Counted from the first letter of the stretch, positions 43,167 through 52,518 are shown. The stretch: 64,000 nucleotides of DNA from DASZBX01 sp035943635 (GCA_035943635.1 DASZBX010000070.1:54769-118768), one strand, 5' to 3'. Made by a program: numbers and translations. Notes: generated by a model not told the origin, from the sequence alone.

Positions 43167-44089
43167 CAGAGGCCTGCCTTCAAGCTGATGATGGACGGAG
43201 CCGAGCAGACGTTCGACGGCTGGTCGCCGGTCATCGAGCAGATGGCGGCCGTGAGCCGGTTGGCCGCGCCGTCGATGCTCTTGCCGATCGCGCTCGACGG
43301 GTCCGACAGCGCGGCGGCGATCGTGGACCAGCTCTGCCCCTGCAAGACCTGCGGGTCGTAGCTGGCTCCGCTCACGACGAACTGGTTGCCGAAGTCGACG
43401 AACGGGATCGCGCCCGGGCTGGAGGTGTACGGCGCCGCGTCGTAGGTGTCGAGCAGTTGCTGCTGGGCGGCGGTCGGGGTCTGGAGCGGGTTGCGGTTCA
43501 CGTCCTGGAGTTCGACGGTGTCGAAGGCGAGGTACTTGCTGGTGTAGGTCGCGTGCAGGAAGGTGAAGGTGTTCGTGCTCGGGAATTCGTCGGTGCTGCT
43601 GGACTTGGTCAGCTGCAGTCCGGTGAAGGTGCCGAAGCGGCTGAGCGCGACGACCAACGGCCAGCGTTCGGCCGCGCAGAAGGGGCAGTATTCGGCGCCC
43701 ATGTAGAGGATTTCGGGCTTGCCGCCGCTGGTCAGCGGCGTGCCGTGGGAGATCGCGGCGGCCGGGTCGGCGACTGCGCCCGAGCCGACGGCGGCCAGGT
43801 CCGCGGCCGGGACGGCGGTCGCCGCGGTGACCACTTGGTGAGTCGTCTGCGTGCTAACGGTCGCCGGTGGCGCTGCGGTGGTCTGCGCGCCACCGGACCC
43901 GGCGGCCTTCACCGCGACCAGCGTCGCGAGGATCGCGACCACGACGCCGATCCCGGTCCCGGCCAGCCAGATCTGGCGCCGACGCCGCTGGTCGGCGGCA
44001 CGCTGCTCGGCGATCTTCCGGCGGCTGCTCGCGGTGGACTTCGGGGATCGTGCGGAGTTCGTGGGCGTGGTTGGACGTGCTGCACTCAT
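43166..44089 (-). CDS. thioredoxin-fold DUF929 protein (DsbA-like)
   Basis: 307 aa. Basic cytoplasmic N-terminus, one membrane helix (IWLAGTGIGVVVAILATLVA, about 45-65), then an external thioredoxin-like domain with redox motif EYCPFCAAERWP (about residue 158), EFPSTNTFTFLHATYTSKY and PFVDFGNQFVVSG. ATG 44089 has GGAG upstream. With the coupled VKOR gene it forms a disulfide-forming module for secreted proteins, in keeping with the many exported proteins around it. Confidence 0.9.
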   Translation of the reverse strand: MSAARPTTPTNSARSPKSTASSRRKIAEQRAADQRRRRQIWLAGTGIGVVVAILATLVAVKAAGSGGAQTTAAPPATVSTQTTHQVVTAATAVPAADLAAVGSGAVADPAAAISHGTPLTSGGKPEILYMGAEYCPFCAAERWPLVVALSRFGTFTGLQLTKSSSTDEFPSTNTFTFLHATYTSKYLAFDTVELQDVNRNPLQTPTAAQQQLLDTYDAAPYTSSPGAIPFVDFGNQFVVSGASYDPQVLQGQSWSTIAAALSDPSSAIGKSIDGAANRLTAAICSMTGDQPSNVCSAPSIISLKAGL

Positions 44090-44302
44090 CGGAGTACTCC
44101 TGATGGCGAAAGTGAGAATGAAGATGGGCGTGGAGAGACGAGGTCTCCGCCCGACGTCAGCCGGACATGGACACGGCAAAACGCACGGACCTACTCCTAC
44201 TGCTGTGATCGCTAGAAGTAACCAGCCACTTCTCTACGTACGCCCAGCGGCCCGCACCCAACACACCTCACGCAGAAACGCGAATACGCGAGAAGAAGCG
44301 AG

Positions 44303-44337
44303 CCGAGAACCGAGTACCGAGTACCGAGTACCGAGAA
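44303..44337. repeat. 7-bp tandem repeat
   Basis: Five units of CCGAGTA/CCGAGAA in the gap between the DUF929 start and the membrane protein stop. No coding role. Confidence 0.85.
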
Positions 44338-44341
44338 AGGG

Positions 44342-44995
44342 CTAACCAACCACAGCAGCGCCAAGCGCCACCGGCGGCCCACGCCGGATGACCTCGAACC
44401 GCACCATCAGCCTCGGCAACGCCGGAAGCTCCGCCGCCGGACCGTCCCAGCCGACGGCCGACTTGTCGGCCGTCCGCAGCGGCATGGCCAGCGCAACAGC
44501 GATCGCCGTCCGCAGATCCAGCCCACGCGCGGTCAGCCACAACCACAGGTAGTGCTGCGCGGACTCGCCCAGGAACAGCGGCCAGGCGCAGACGATCGCG
44601 ACGACCAGCTGCATGATCAGAAGCATCGGGCTCATGTGCAGCGCGCCGCTGGTCAGAACAGCCTGACTACTACCGCAGTTGATCGAACCGTTCATCTGCG
44701 GCAACGCCTGCGCGAGCCCACAGTTCTGGATGATCGAATTGTCCACCTGAGCTGCGGAGAACCACACGTCCAAGCCCAACTGGACCGCCACGGCCAGCCC
44801 GCAGATCGCGGCCAAACCCCGCTCACGCCTGGCTCCGGCCAGCGCGACGAGGTACACCGCGGCCAGCCCGATCAGCACGGACCAGAGCGTGATCGCCCCT
44901 GGCGCCGCGACCGCACGGGTCCCCGCGGACAGCATCACACACGCCGCGGCGAACACCGCGGCGCGGACTCCGCGCGGGATCAGACCTTCAGTCAT
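44342..44995 (-). CDS. membrane protein of unknown function
   Basis: 217 aa with about five hydrophobic segments (AAVFAAACVMLSAG, ITLWSVLIGLAAVYLVALA, GLAAICGLAVAVQLGL, MSPMLLIMQLVVAIVCAWPLFL). An external loop carries IIQNCGLAQ and SINCGSSQ, two Cys that could be disulfide bonded. ATG 44995 is chosen by position; no strong ribosome-binding site. Not recognised further. Lies upstream of, and on the same strand as, the disulfide module. Confidence 0.75.
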   Translation of the reverse strand: MTEGLIPRGVRAAVFAAACVMLSAGTRAVAAPGAITLWSVLIGLAAVYLVALAGARRERGLAAICGLAVAVQLGLDVWFSAAQVDNSIIQNCGLAQALPQMNGSINCGSSQAVLTSGALHMSPMLLIMQLVVAIVCAWPLFLGESAQHYLWLWLTARGLDLRTAIAVALAMPLRTADKSAVGWDGPAAELPALPRLMVRFEVIRRGPPVALGAAVVG

Positions 44996-45133
44996 GGCCG
45001 TTTCATCGTGCCACGCGGATCCGCCCCGGGCCACGCCGCCCCGATGATCCTTGGGGAAAACTCAGCAGCCACCCCCTGGCCGCAGACGCGACCGGGACGG
45101 ATCGCTACCTGCAGTCCGTCCCGCCCACTCGTT

Positions 45134-45171
45134 ACTTCACTTCACTTCAACACGTCACTTCACGTCACTTC
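45134..45171. repeat. short ACTTC-rich direct repeats
   Basis: ACTTC occurs five times, including two ACGTCACTTC-like units, in the gap between the membrane protein start and the sedolisin pseudogene. Confidence 0.6.
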
Positions 45172-45187
45172 AACCGTGAACCAGCGA

Positions 45188-47222
45188 TCAGAACGACCGC
45201 AGGTACCCGATGTTCGGCGATCCGACGCCGGTGACGTCGTCATACCCGCGGGTAGCGTGCAGCGAGTAGTCCGAGCCGAGGGTGAACAGCAATCCGGTCT
45301 GCAGCCCGTTCACCACCCCGCCCGCGATCGCGTTCGCTTCGGTGGCGCCGCCCGGGTGGTCGGTCACGTCATGGAACGCGAACGACCCGAGCAGCAGGTC
45401 GCGCAGGTAGATCTCCGGGTTGGCGAAGCCGATCGGTCAGCCGCCCTGGGCCTGCTGCGCATCGGCCTGGATGCCCGCGAACAGCGGCGTCGCCACGCTC
45501 GTGCCACCGTAGCCGGCCTCCGCGTACCCGGTCGTGCCGTCCGGCAGCGTCTGGGTGAAGCCGACCATCGTCGCGGCGAACAGGTCGCCTTCCATCGCCA
45601 CGTCCGGCACCACGCGCATCGCCGTCGCGGACGTCTGCCCGGTCAGCAGGTGCTTGGAGAGCGAGGACGGGACCGCCGCCTTCTGGTACCACGGCTGGGC
45701 GAAGGAGGCACTGGTGCCGCCGCCGGAGCCGAACAGGAACGTGCCCGGCAGGGTGGACCAGGAGGTGCCATTCTGCGTCGTGGCCTCCGAGTCGCCCATC
45801 CCGGTTTCCCACTCGTAGTTGTTACTCTTGCCGATCGCGATCGCCGGGCCGCCGACCGAGGTCACCCACGGGCTGGAGGACGGGAACGTGACCTGGGGCT
45901 CCGAGGAGGACGGGTCGCAGTTCAGGCCGCTGCCCACGATCGCCGGGTCGTCGGTGCTGCAGTCGCCGGCGGCGAAGTAGAAGCCGATGCCCTCCGTCGC
46001 GCCCTGCTCGAAGATCTGGTTGTACGCGCTGATCGTCGCGGCCGGCACGTTGCCGTTCGTGTCGAACAGGTCCTCGTCCACCGACTCGGACACGATGCTG
46101 GCCAGGTGGTTGTCCACGATGTCGGCCTGCGCGGCGATCAGGTCGCTGTCGTTGCAGGAGTTCGCCCCAACGTAGACCACTTTCGCACCCGGCGCCATGG
46201 TGTGCGCGGACTCGACGTCGAGGGACTCCTCAGGCGCCCAGTCGCCGCACACGTCCTGGCTGTTCCACTGCGAGGGCGTGACGACCTGGGTGAATTGGCC
46301 GGACTTGAACGGCGCGACGCCGTGGTACGTGTCGAACGACGCCACGTCGACGCGATGGTCTGGGACCCGTACGCGTCGACGATCGCGATCGTGACGCCCT
46401 TGCCGGTCAGGTTGGTCTGGTTCAAGCCGTACGCGCCGCGCAGCTGATTCGGGAGGTAGCCGCAGACGGGGCTGGGCGCTTCCTTGCCGTAGGCGGTCGG
46501 CAGGTTGGTCGGACCGGACTGGCCGTAGTACGTCGCACAGGGCGAGAGGCCGATGTACGGGGGCTGACCCGCCGTGGCCGGGGTCACGGCGGCGGCCTTC
46601 TTCGGGTCGGTGCTGACAGACGGAACCGCGGCGGACTTCGCCAGGTGCGGCTGGTTCGTCAGGCCGGAGACCCCAGGACGTACGAGGAGACCGCGGCCGG
46701 GACGACCGCGGAACTCTTCGGCGCGAAGTAGGTGTGCCCGGACACTGAGAAGTTGTCCAGCGTGGTGTCGAACGCCGCGTGGACGGCGGCGGCGGTACCG
46801 GATATCGCAAGGTACTGTTCCGTGCTCGCGGTCACCTTCAACCCCGAGGAGGTCAGCCACGCACGGACCGCCGACACCTGCGCGGGCGTCGCACCGAAGC
46901 GCGCGTTCTGCTGCGCGGGAGTGAGGTACTGGTGGTACTGCGGGCTCTTCGGGTCGGAGACGGCCTGGGCGTATGCCGCCAGGCCCTGCGCGTTGCTGCT
47001 GGCCAGGTACACGTCGGCCGTGACGGCGGTGCTGCTCGCGGCGGTACCGCGGTCCGCCTGCGGGGTGGCCCAGGTCGGCTGGCTGCCGACCAGGGCCTGC
47101 GCGCCGGAAACGGACGAAGTCGCGGCCTGAACCGGGCTCGCCGCCACCAACCCCACTGCGGCGAGCGCGAACGCAGCCGCGGAAGCGGCCGCGGCTCTGC
47201 GCCGGGATGTGCTTGTGCGCAT
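45188..47222 (-). pseudogene. broken pro-kumamolisin/sedolisin (S53) protease
   Basis: Assembled from three frames. ATG 47222 (preceded by GAGGGAGGG) starts a signal peptide and pro-domain (ALVGSQPTWATPQADRG, PQYHQYLTPAQQNARFG, SGHTYFAPKSS). A one-base loss near 46670 (CTGGGGTCTCC) ends this frame after VSSYVLG; the next frame continues VSGLTNQPHLAKS to VTIAIVDAYGSQTIAS. A second one-base loss near 46350 moves it to VASFDTYHGVAPF. The catalytic region (PEESLDVE, YGGTSVATPLFAG) follows, then TGA at 45437-45439 in QQAQGG-stop-PIGFANPEIYLRDL, where Arg (CGA) is expected; the C-terminus continues to TRGYDDVTGVGSPNIGYLRS. Sequencing error could explain the two losses, less easily the substitution. 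Confidence 0.85.
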
Positions 47223-47406
47223 GGATTTCCCTCCCTCTCGCCACCCGGACCCGGGCCGCGAGATCAGACGCGGGTCGGCTTCGGCGCGCGGCCCGCGAGT
47301 ATTGTTCACGATCCACTTAGTCCGGTATGGGCTCGGGTCGCAAGAGATGGGAGTTAACGAATGGAGGGAGGCGTGGGGGAAGGGGCGTCGTGAGGGGATT
47401 TGCGGT

Positions 47407-47427
47407 GGGGAGTGGGGGTGGGGTGGG
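47407..47427 (+). other. G-quadruplex-forming tract
   Basis: Four G-runs of 4, 5, 4 and 3 with loops of 1-3 nt. The whole stretch 47368-47495 is G-skewed on the plus strand, and the matching zone near 48565-48640 is C-skewed. Confidence 0.6.
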
Positions 47428-47970
47428 TGTGGTTTGGGTGGTGGGGGGTGATGCGGGGTTGCTGATGCGAGGTTGGTCTGGGGTGGGGGTTGCGCCGCCA
47501 TGTCAGCGTGCGTCTACTGCTGTGCCTCCGGCGGGCCAGGAACCCCCAAGGATCCTCATGGATCAGTTCACTTGGGTGGTGGGTTACCTTTTTGGGTGTG
47601 TCGGATCGGGATCCTCGGTGCCCCAGTCGGCCCGGAGCCTGCCACACCGGACAGGCCCTATCAACTCCCGGGCCAGGTGTTTTGGGAGGTCTGCTCGCCT
47701 CGGCTGAGCTCGGGTGCGGGAGTTGACAGGACCTGCCCGGCGCGGCAGTCTTCGATCCGCCTGGGCCACCGAGGATCCCGATCCGACACAGCCCCAGCTT
47801 TGCGCGAGAGTCGCGCAGACCCCTTCAACTACCGCAGCAGTCGTGCGAACCATACTGCTGATACGGCGAGCAGCGGCCGCCCTGTACAAGTGCCCGCGCG
47901 AGTGTGCTGCTTCGGCGGCCGGACACGTGCGGCTGGCGGCGAGCGGACCGAAGGCGATGTGATACGCCGG

Positions 47971-48006
47971 ACTGCTACTTCTACTGCTACTTCTACTGCT
48001 ACTTCT
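47971..48006. repeat. 12-bp tandem repeat (ACTGCTACTTCT x3)
   Basis: Three exact 12-bp units and a partial fourth in the central loop of the inverted-repeat mosaic. Confidence 0.85.
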
Positions 48007-48110
48007 ACTGCGGCGGCGGCTGTGGCCATACCCATGGGTGGCAAAGGTAGCGGCTGCGGTCTATGCGGCGCGGCGCCGATTGGCCAATGAGCGGATGCGC
48101 GTGTATCCCG

Positions 48111-48173
48111 GCTGTAGCTGTAGCTGTAGCTGTAGCTGTAGCTGTAGCTGTAGCTGTAGCTGTAGCTGTAGCT
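48111..48173. repeat. hexanucleotide microsatellite (GCTGTA about x10)
   Basis: About 10.5 exact units of GCTGTA in the central loop. Long pure hexamers are rare in bacterial intergenic DNA and are expected to vary in length by slippage. Confidence 0.9.
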
Positions 48174-48704
48174 ACCAATCGCCATAACCGCCGCAGTGGC
48201 CGCGGCGGTAGCAAATGGCTGTCGGCTGCTGCGGCGTGGCTACTGTTGTGGCGTTGAATGGCCCGAAGCGCTTCAGCTGACTACCTCTGCCGCATGTGCC
48301 AGGCTGCCGAAGCCGCGCACTCGCGCGTGTACTTGTCCGGCGCAACGGCTGCTCGCCGTATCAGCTGTATGGTTCGCACGACTGCTGCGGTAGTTGAAGG
48401 GGCCTGCGCGACTCTCGCGCAAGGCTGGGGCACCGAGGATCCCGATCCGACACACCCAAAAGGTAACCCACCACCCAAATGAACTGATCCATGAGGATCC
48501 TTGGGGGTTCCTGGCCCGCCGGAGGCATAGCAGTAGACGCACGCTGATATGGCGCCGCAACCCCAACTCCGGCGATTCCCAACCCGTCTCACCCAGCCCG
48601 TCCCACCAACATCACTCCACCCAAACCCGATCGTCAACACTCCAAGACCACCGATGATGATGTTCCGTGCGCCTTCACCCGGGGTTCATGGCGAAGTAGA
48701 ACAT

Positions 48705-48718
48705 CTTGTCTGGACAAG
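48705..48718. promoter_or_regulatory. CTTGTCTGGACAAG palindrome upstream of phospholipase C
   Basis: Perfect 6-bp arms around TG, about 210 bp before the start. Resembles GntR-family sites of the DasR type (core GTCTNGAC) but lacks the full TGGTCTAGACCA. Confidence 0.4.
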
Positions 48719-48927
48719 TTTGCGAATTCGCGACACCTTTTCGTGTGGGCGAGCGTGCAACGGCGCAGCTTCATTCCGGCTCCATCCGCGCGCTTCTCCG
48801 CTCCGTGCCTGAACCTCCCAGCCGAATCCCCGCAGTTCCAGCACTGCCCAGCACCATCCAGCGCCTCCCGGCACTCCCCAGCTCCACTACGCCCGCGTAC
48901 AACTCGGACGAAAGGCCACCGCCACTC

Positions 48928-51030
48928 ATGTCCCCGATTTCTCGCCGTACCCTGCTCGGCACGACCGCCGCCGGCACGGCGCTCGGCGCGCTGCCGCTTG
49001 CGGCCGGTTCCGCCACCGCTGCGTCCAGCACCGGCACCGCGACGGCGTCGAAGGCTCAGACTGCTGCTTCGGGCACCCTGACCGACATCAAGCACGTGGT
49101 GATCCTGATGCAGGAGAACCGCAGCTTCGACCACTACTTCGGCACGCTCAAGGGTGTGCGCGGGTTCGCCGACCGGTCGGGCATCACGTTGTCCGGCGGC
49201 TACTCGGTGTTCAACCAGCCGAACGGCAGCGGCCGTCAGTACCCGTGGGACCTGAACAACGGCCCGGGCACCATCTTCGCCAGCGCGGAAACGTACGCGC
49301 AGTGCGACGGTTCGCTCGACCACGGCTGGGACACCCAGCACGAGGCGTGGAACACCGGCAAGATGGACAGCTGGATCTCGGCCAAGGGCTCCAACCGCAC
49401 GATGGGGTTCCTCAAGCGCGGCGACATCCCGTTCCATTACGCGCTCGCTGACGCATACACGATCTGCGACGCATACCACTGCTCGATCCTGAGCGCGACG
49501 GGCCCGAACCGTACGTACCTCTGGAGCGGGATGATCGATCCGGCCGGGAGCGCGGGCGGTCCGGCGTATGACGGCGGCTCGGAGTCCGGGCTCAGCTGGC
49601 AGACCTACGCGGAGGCGCTGCAGAACGCGGGCGTGACCTGGAAGGTGTACCAGGTGGCGTCGGACAACTTCGGTGACAACGCCCTGGCTTATTTCAATCA
49701 GTTCACGAACGCCTCGACCAGCTCTCCGTTGTACAAGAACGGAATGAGCACCGTGGCGGCTTCGGCCGGTTCGACCCCTGCGGACATCGCGGCGCAGTTG
49801 AAGGCGGATGCGCTGAGCGGGAACCTGCCGCAGGTGTCGTGGGTGGTGGCCAACCAGCAGGCCTCTGAGCACCCGGACGCCCCGCCGGAGGACGGCGCGC
49901 AGTTCATCAACGAGGTGCTGCAGGCGCTGGCGGCCGACTCCGAGGTTTTCAACTCGACGGTGTTGTTTCTCAACTACGACGAGAACGACGGCTTCTTCGA
50001 CCACGTGCCGCCGCCGGTCCCGCCGGCCGGGACCGAGGGCGAGTTCATCCTCAACGGCACGCCGATCGGCCTGGGTTTCCGGGTTCCGATGATCGTGGTG
50101 TCGCCGTGGACGCGCGGCGGCCAGGTCGACTCGCAGACGTACGACCACACGTCCGTGATCCAGTTCCTGGAGAAGTGGACGACGGCGCTGGGCACCCCGG
50201 CGGCCTGCCCGAACATCAGCGCGTGGCGGCGCAGCGTGTGCGGCGACTTCACGTCGATCTTCAATTTCGCCAGCCCGGTCAACGGACTTCCGACCCTCCC
50301 GGCGACGAGCAACACCATCAGCCTGCTGTCGTGCGACCTGCTGACGAACCCGAGCCCGGCGAACAACGCGCTGCCCGTGCAGGAGACCGGCACCAAGCCC
50401 GCCCGGCCGCTGCCGTACCAGCCGGACGGGTACATCTCCTCGATCCAGCACAACGCGAACGGCCAGATCCTGGTGTGGATCGAAATGCTGAACGAAGGCC
50501 CGCAGGCGACCAGCGCGGCGACGTTCTCCATATACGCGAACGCATACCGCACCGGCGGCCCGTGGCAGTACACTGTCGCGCCGTACAGCGCGGCGACGCA
50601 GGCGAACGGGACGACGAGCGACTACTTCAACGTCGGGACCGGCTACGGCAACGGACAGTACGACCTGACCCTGGTCGGCCCGAACCGCTTCCTGCGGCAC
50701 TTCGCCGGCAACGCGACCACGGCAGGTCAGTACGCTGAGGTGACCAGCTACTACGCCGCCGCGCCGAACACCGGCCAGGAAGCGATCTGGTTCACGATGA
50801 AGAACACCGGCACCCGCGTGGCGACGTTCACGATCACGTCGACGAACTACCGGACGGACGGCCCGTGGACGTACAACGTTCCGGCGGGCGGGAGCATCTC
50901 CGACTACTTCAACCAGGTTGCGTACTGCGGTGGCTGGTATGACTTCACGGTGATGGTGAGTACGGACTCGGCGTGGTCGCGGCGGTTCACCGGGCACATC
51001 GAGACGGGCGCAGTGAGCGTCACCGGCTGA
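48928..51030 (+). CDS. Tat-exported phosphocholine-specific phospholipase C
   Basis: 700 aa. Twin-arginine signal SRRTLLGTTAAGTALGALPL at the N-terminus. Phosphoesterase domain: HVVILMQENRSFDHYFGTLKG (about 50-70), LDHGWDTQHEAW, ILSATGPNRTYLWSGMIDP, LNYDENDGFFDHVPPP and YDHTSVIQFLEKW. Two C-terminal DUF756 beta domains (about 510-700) each with an SDYFN block. Hydrolyses phosphatidylcholine or sphingomyelin outside the cell, releasing phosphocholine. ATG 48928 is the start because the signal begins there. Confidence 0.95.
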   Translation: MSPISRRTLLGTTAAGTALGALPLAAGSATAASSTGTATASKAQTAASGTLTDIKHVVILMQENRSFDHYFGTLKGVRGFADRSGITLSGGYSVFNQPNGSGRQYPWDLNNGPGTIFASAETYAQCDGSLDHGWDTQHEAWNTGKMDSWISAKGSNRTMGFLKRGDIPFHYALADAYTICDAYHCSILSATGPNRTYLWSGMIDPAGSAGGPAYDGGSESGLSWQTYAEALQNAGVTWKVYQVASDNFGDNALAYFNQFTNASTSSPLYKNGMSTVAASAGSTPADIAAQLKADALSGNLPQVSWVVANQQASEHPDAPPEDGAQFINEVLQALAADSEVFNSTVLFLNYDENDGFFDHVPPPVPPAGTEGEFILNGTPIGLGFRVPMIVVSPWTRGGQVDSQTYDHTSVIQFLEKWTTALGTPAACPNISAWRRSVCGDFTSIFNFASPVNGLPTLPATSNTISLLSCDLLTNPSPANNALPVQETGTKPARPLPYQPDGYISSIQHNANGQILVWIEMLNEGPQATSAATFSIYANAYRTGGPWQYTVAPYSAATQANGTTSDYFNVGTGYGNGQYDLTLVGPNRFLRHFAGNATTAGQYAEVTSYYAAAPNTGQEAIWFTMKNTGTRVATFTITSTNYRTDGPWTYNVPAGGSISDYFNQVAYCGGWYDFTVMVSTDSAWSRRFTGHIETGAVSVTG

Positions 51031-51175
51031 GGCTGAGGCTGAGGCTGTAGGTAGAGGCTTGTGAGCGGGTGCTCCTGTCGCGTGCGGTGACGGCGCGGCT
51101 GGTGCGCCCGTTCGCGCGTGGAGCTGGGCGGATGCGCAGATATCGCTTCTGCGAATGGCTGTCAGTAGAGACCTT

Positions 51176-51197
51176 TATGCGGGTATTCATACGCATA
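51176..51197. promoter_or_regulatory. AT-rich dyad upstream of the cation transporter
   Basis: Arms TATGCG and CGCATA flank a nested GTAT-TC-ATAC palindrome, 58-79 bp before the start. Size and AT content resemble SmtB/ArsR-type metal-responsive operators; no regulator gene is adjacent. Confidence 0.45.
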
Positions 51198-51254
51198 TTG
51201 TGAGAAGCTGGGCGGAGCGTCTGTATCCCCGGCTTTGGAAGGCGGCTCGGCATC

Positions 51255-52430
51255 ATGGATGAGGTAGTGCATGTGCACCATGATCACGGGCATGGGCATG
51301 GGCATAGTCATGGGGACGGGCATAGGTATAGTGACGGGGATAGGCATGGTCATGGGCATGACCACGGAGATGGGCACAACCATGAGCATGGGGATAGGCA
51401 CGAGCATGAGGAAAAGCCCGAGCACACGCACGGCGCGCGGCTAGCGAAGTTCTGGCACAAGGCATCGCACCTGGTGAAACCACACTCACACGACACAGCG
51501 GACCGCACCGACTCGGCGATGGAAGCATCAGCAGAAGGAATGCGGACGCTCTGGCTGTCGCTCGGCATCCTGGGCACAACAGCCGCGGTCCAAGCGATCA
51601 TCGTGGCGCTATCCGGATCGGTCGCACTCCTGGGCGACACGATCCACAACGTGGCAGACGCGCTGACCGCGGTGCCGCTCGGCGTGGCGTTCGTAGTCGG
51701 CCGCCGAGCCCCGAATCGGCGATACACCTACGGATACGGACGGATGGAGGACCTCGCCGGAATCGTCATCGTCCTAACAATCGCCGCATCATCGGCGCTG
51801 GCGGCCTGGGTGGCGGTTGACCGTCTGCTGCATCCTCAGACAGTCGGCCACCTATGGGCCGTGGCGATTGCGGCACTCGTCGGGTTCGCCGGGAACGAGT
51901 TCGTCGCGCGGCTGCGGATGCGGACCGGCCGCAAGATCGGCTCGGCGGCATTGGTCGCGGACGGGTTGCACGCGCGGACGGACGCGATCACCTCCCTGGC
52001 CGTCCTGGTCGGAGCCGGGGGAGTGGCGCTCGGCTGGCGGGAGGCCGACCCGGTGGTCGGGTTGCTGATCACGGTGGCGATCCTGGCGGCGTTCCGGGAC
52101 GCGGCGCGTGAGGTCTACCGGCGGCTGCTGGACGCCGTGGACCCAGCGTTGGTGGACCAGGCCGAGGCGGCACTGAGCGAGGTGGGCGGGGTTCGGGGCG
52201 TCGGGCAGGTGCGGCTGCGGTGGATCGGGCACAGTCTGCGGGCCGAGGCGGACATCGTCGTGGATCCGGCGTTGACGGTGGTCGAGGCGCACGCGCTCGC
52301 GGTGGAGGCGGAACATTCGTTGATTCATGCCGTGCCGAGGCTGACGGCAGCCACAGTGCACACCGACCACGCGCCGATCCAGGGCAGCGGCCAGGATCCA
52401 CATGCTGTGCTGGAACATCACGCGGGATAG
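51255..52430 (+). CDS. cation diffusion facilitator (Zn/Co efflux) with His-rich N-terminus
   Basis: 391 aa. Residues 1-62 hold about twenty His in HGHGHSHG-like runs, a metal-binding tail. Six membrane helices from about residue 97. Transport-site motifs GDTIHNVADALT (HxxxD, about 127-140) and ADGLHARTDAITS (about 232-245). C-terminal cytoplasmic domain with VVDPALTVVEAHALAVEAEH. Exports Zn(II) or related metals by proton exchange. The His tail is encoded by an imperfect GGGCAT-type repeat with atypical codon use. Confidence 0.94.
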   Translation: MDEVVHVHHDHGHGHGHSHGDGHRYSDGDRHGHGHDHGDGHNHEHGDRHEHEEKPEHTHGARLAKFWHKASHLVKPHSHDTADRTDSAMEASAEGMRTLWLSLGILGTTAAVQAIIVALSGSVALLGDTIHNVADALTAVPLGVAFVVGRRAPNRRYTYGYGRMEDLAGIVIVLTIAASSALAAWVAVDRLLHPQTVGHLWAVAIAALVGFAGNEFVARLRMRTGRKIGSAALVADGLHARTDAITSLAVLVGAGGVALGWREADPVVGLLITVAILAAFRDAAREVYRRLLDAVDPALVDQAEAALSEVGGVRGVGQVRLRWIGHSLRAEADIVVDPALTVVEAHALAVEAEHSLIHAVPRLTAATVHTDHAPIQGSGQDPHAVLEHHAG

Positions 52431-52518
52431 GCGAGCAGTCAAAGTCGGTATGTCGACATAAAAGTTCCAACTGATTGGGTGCCCGGCCCGGGACAGCGGG
52501 TTTGCCTATGCTGAGCGC

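Larger units (their letters stand above)
47487..48564. repeat. nested inverted-repeat mosaic (arms A and B)
   Basis: Arm A, 47487-47626, is the reverse complement of 48426-48564 with about six differences over 140 bp. Arm B, 47791-47932, matches the reverse complement of 48296-48430, diverging toward the centre. On the right A and B are contiguous; on the left 164 bp separate them. That insert is itself a fold-back: CACCGAGGATCCCGATCC at 47778-47795 mirrors the end of arm A, and the 32-bp segment ending ATCAACTCCCG mirrors one starting CGGGAGTTGA, differing almost only by transitions that keep G-U pairing. The central loop (47933-48295) holds tandem repeats. Confidence 0.85.
47223..48927. other. 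1.7-kb gene-free region between pseudogene and phospholipase
   Basis: No frame has a ribosome-binding site or family match. It holds, left to right, a G-rich tract, a left composite repeat arm, tandem repeats, an inverted composite arm, a C-rich tract and a palindrome before the phospholipase gene. Entries below give the parts. Confidence 0.7.

Noticed and set aside
43166..44179. Longer DUF929 protein from position 44179
   Set aside because: The first 30 residues lack codon bias and ATG 44089 has a proper ribosome-binding site.
47829..48185. Minus-strand frame encoding a Ser-Tyr dipeptide repeat
   Set aside because: Product of the GCTGTA microsatellite; no start signal or flanking coding bias.
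47487..48564. Composite transposon or insertion sequence
   Set aside because: No transposase or transposase fragment and no target duplication were seen between or beside the arms; kept as a repeat of unknown origin.
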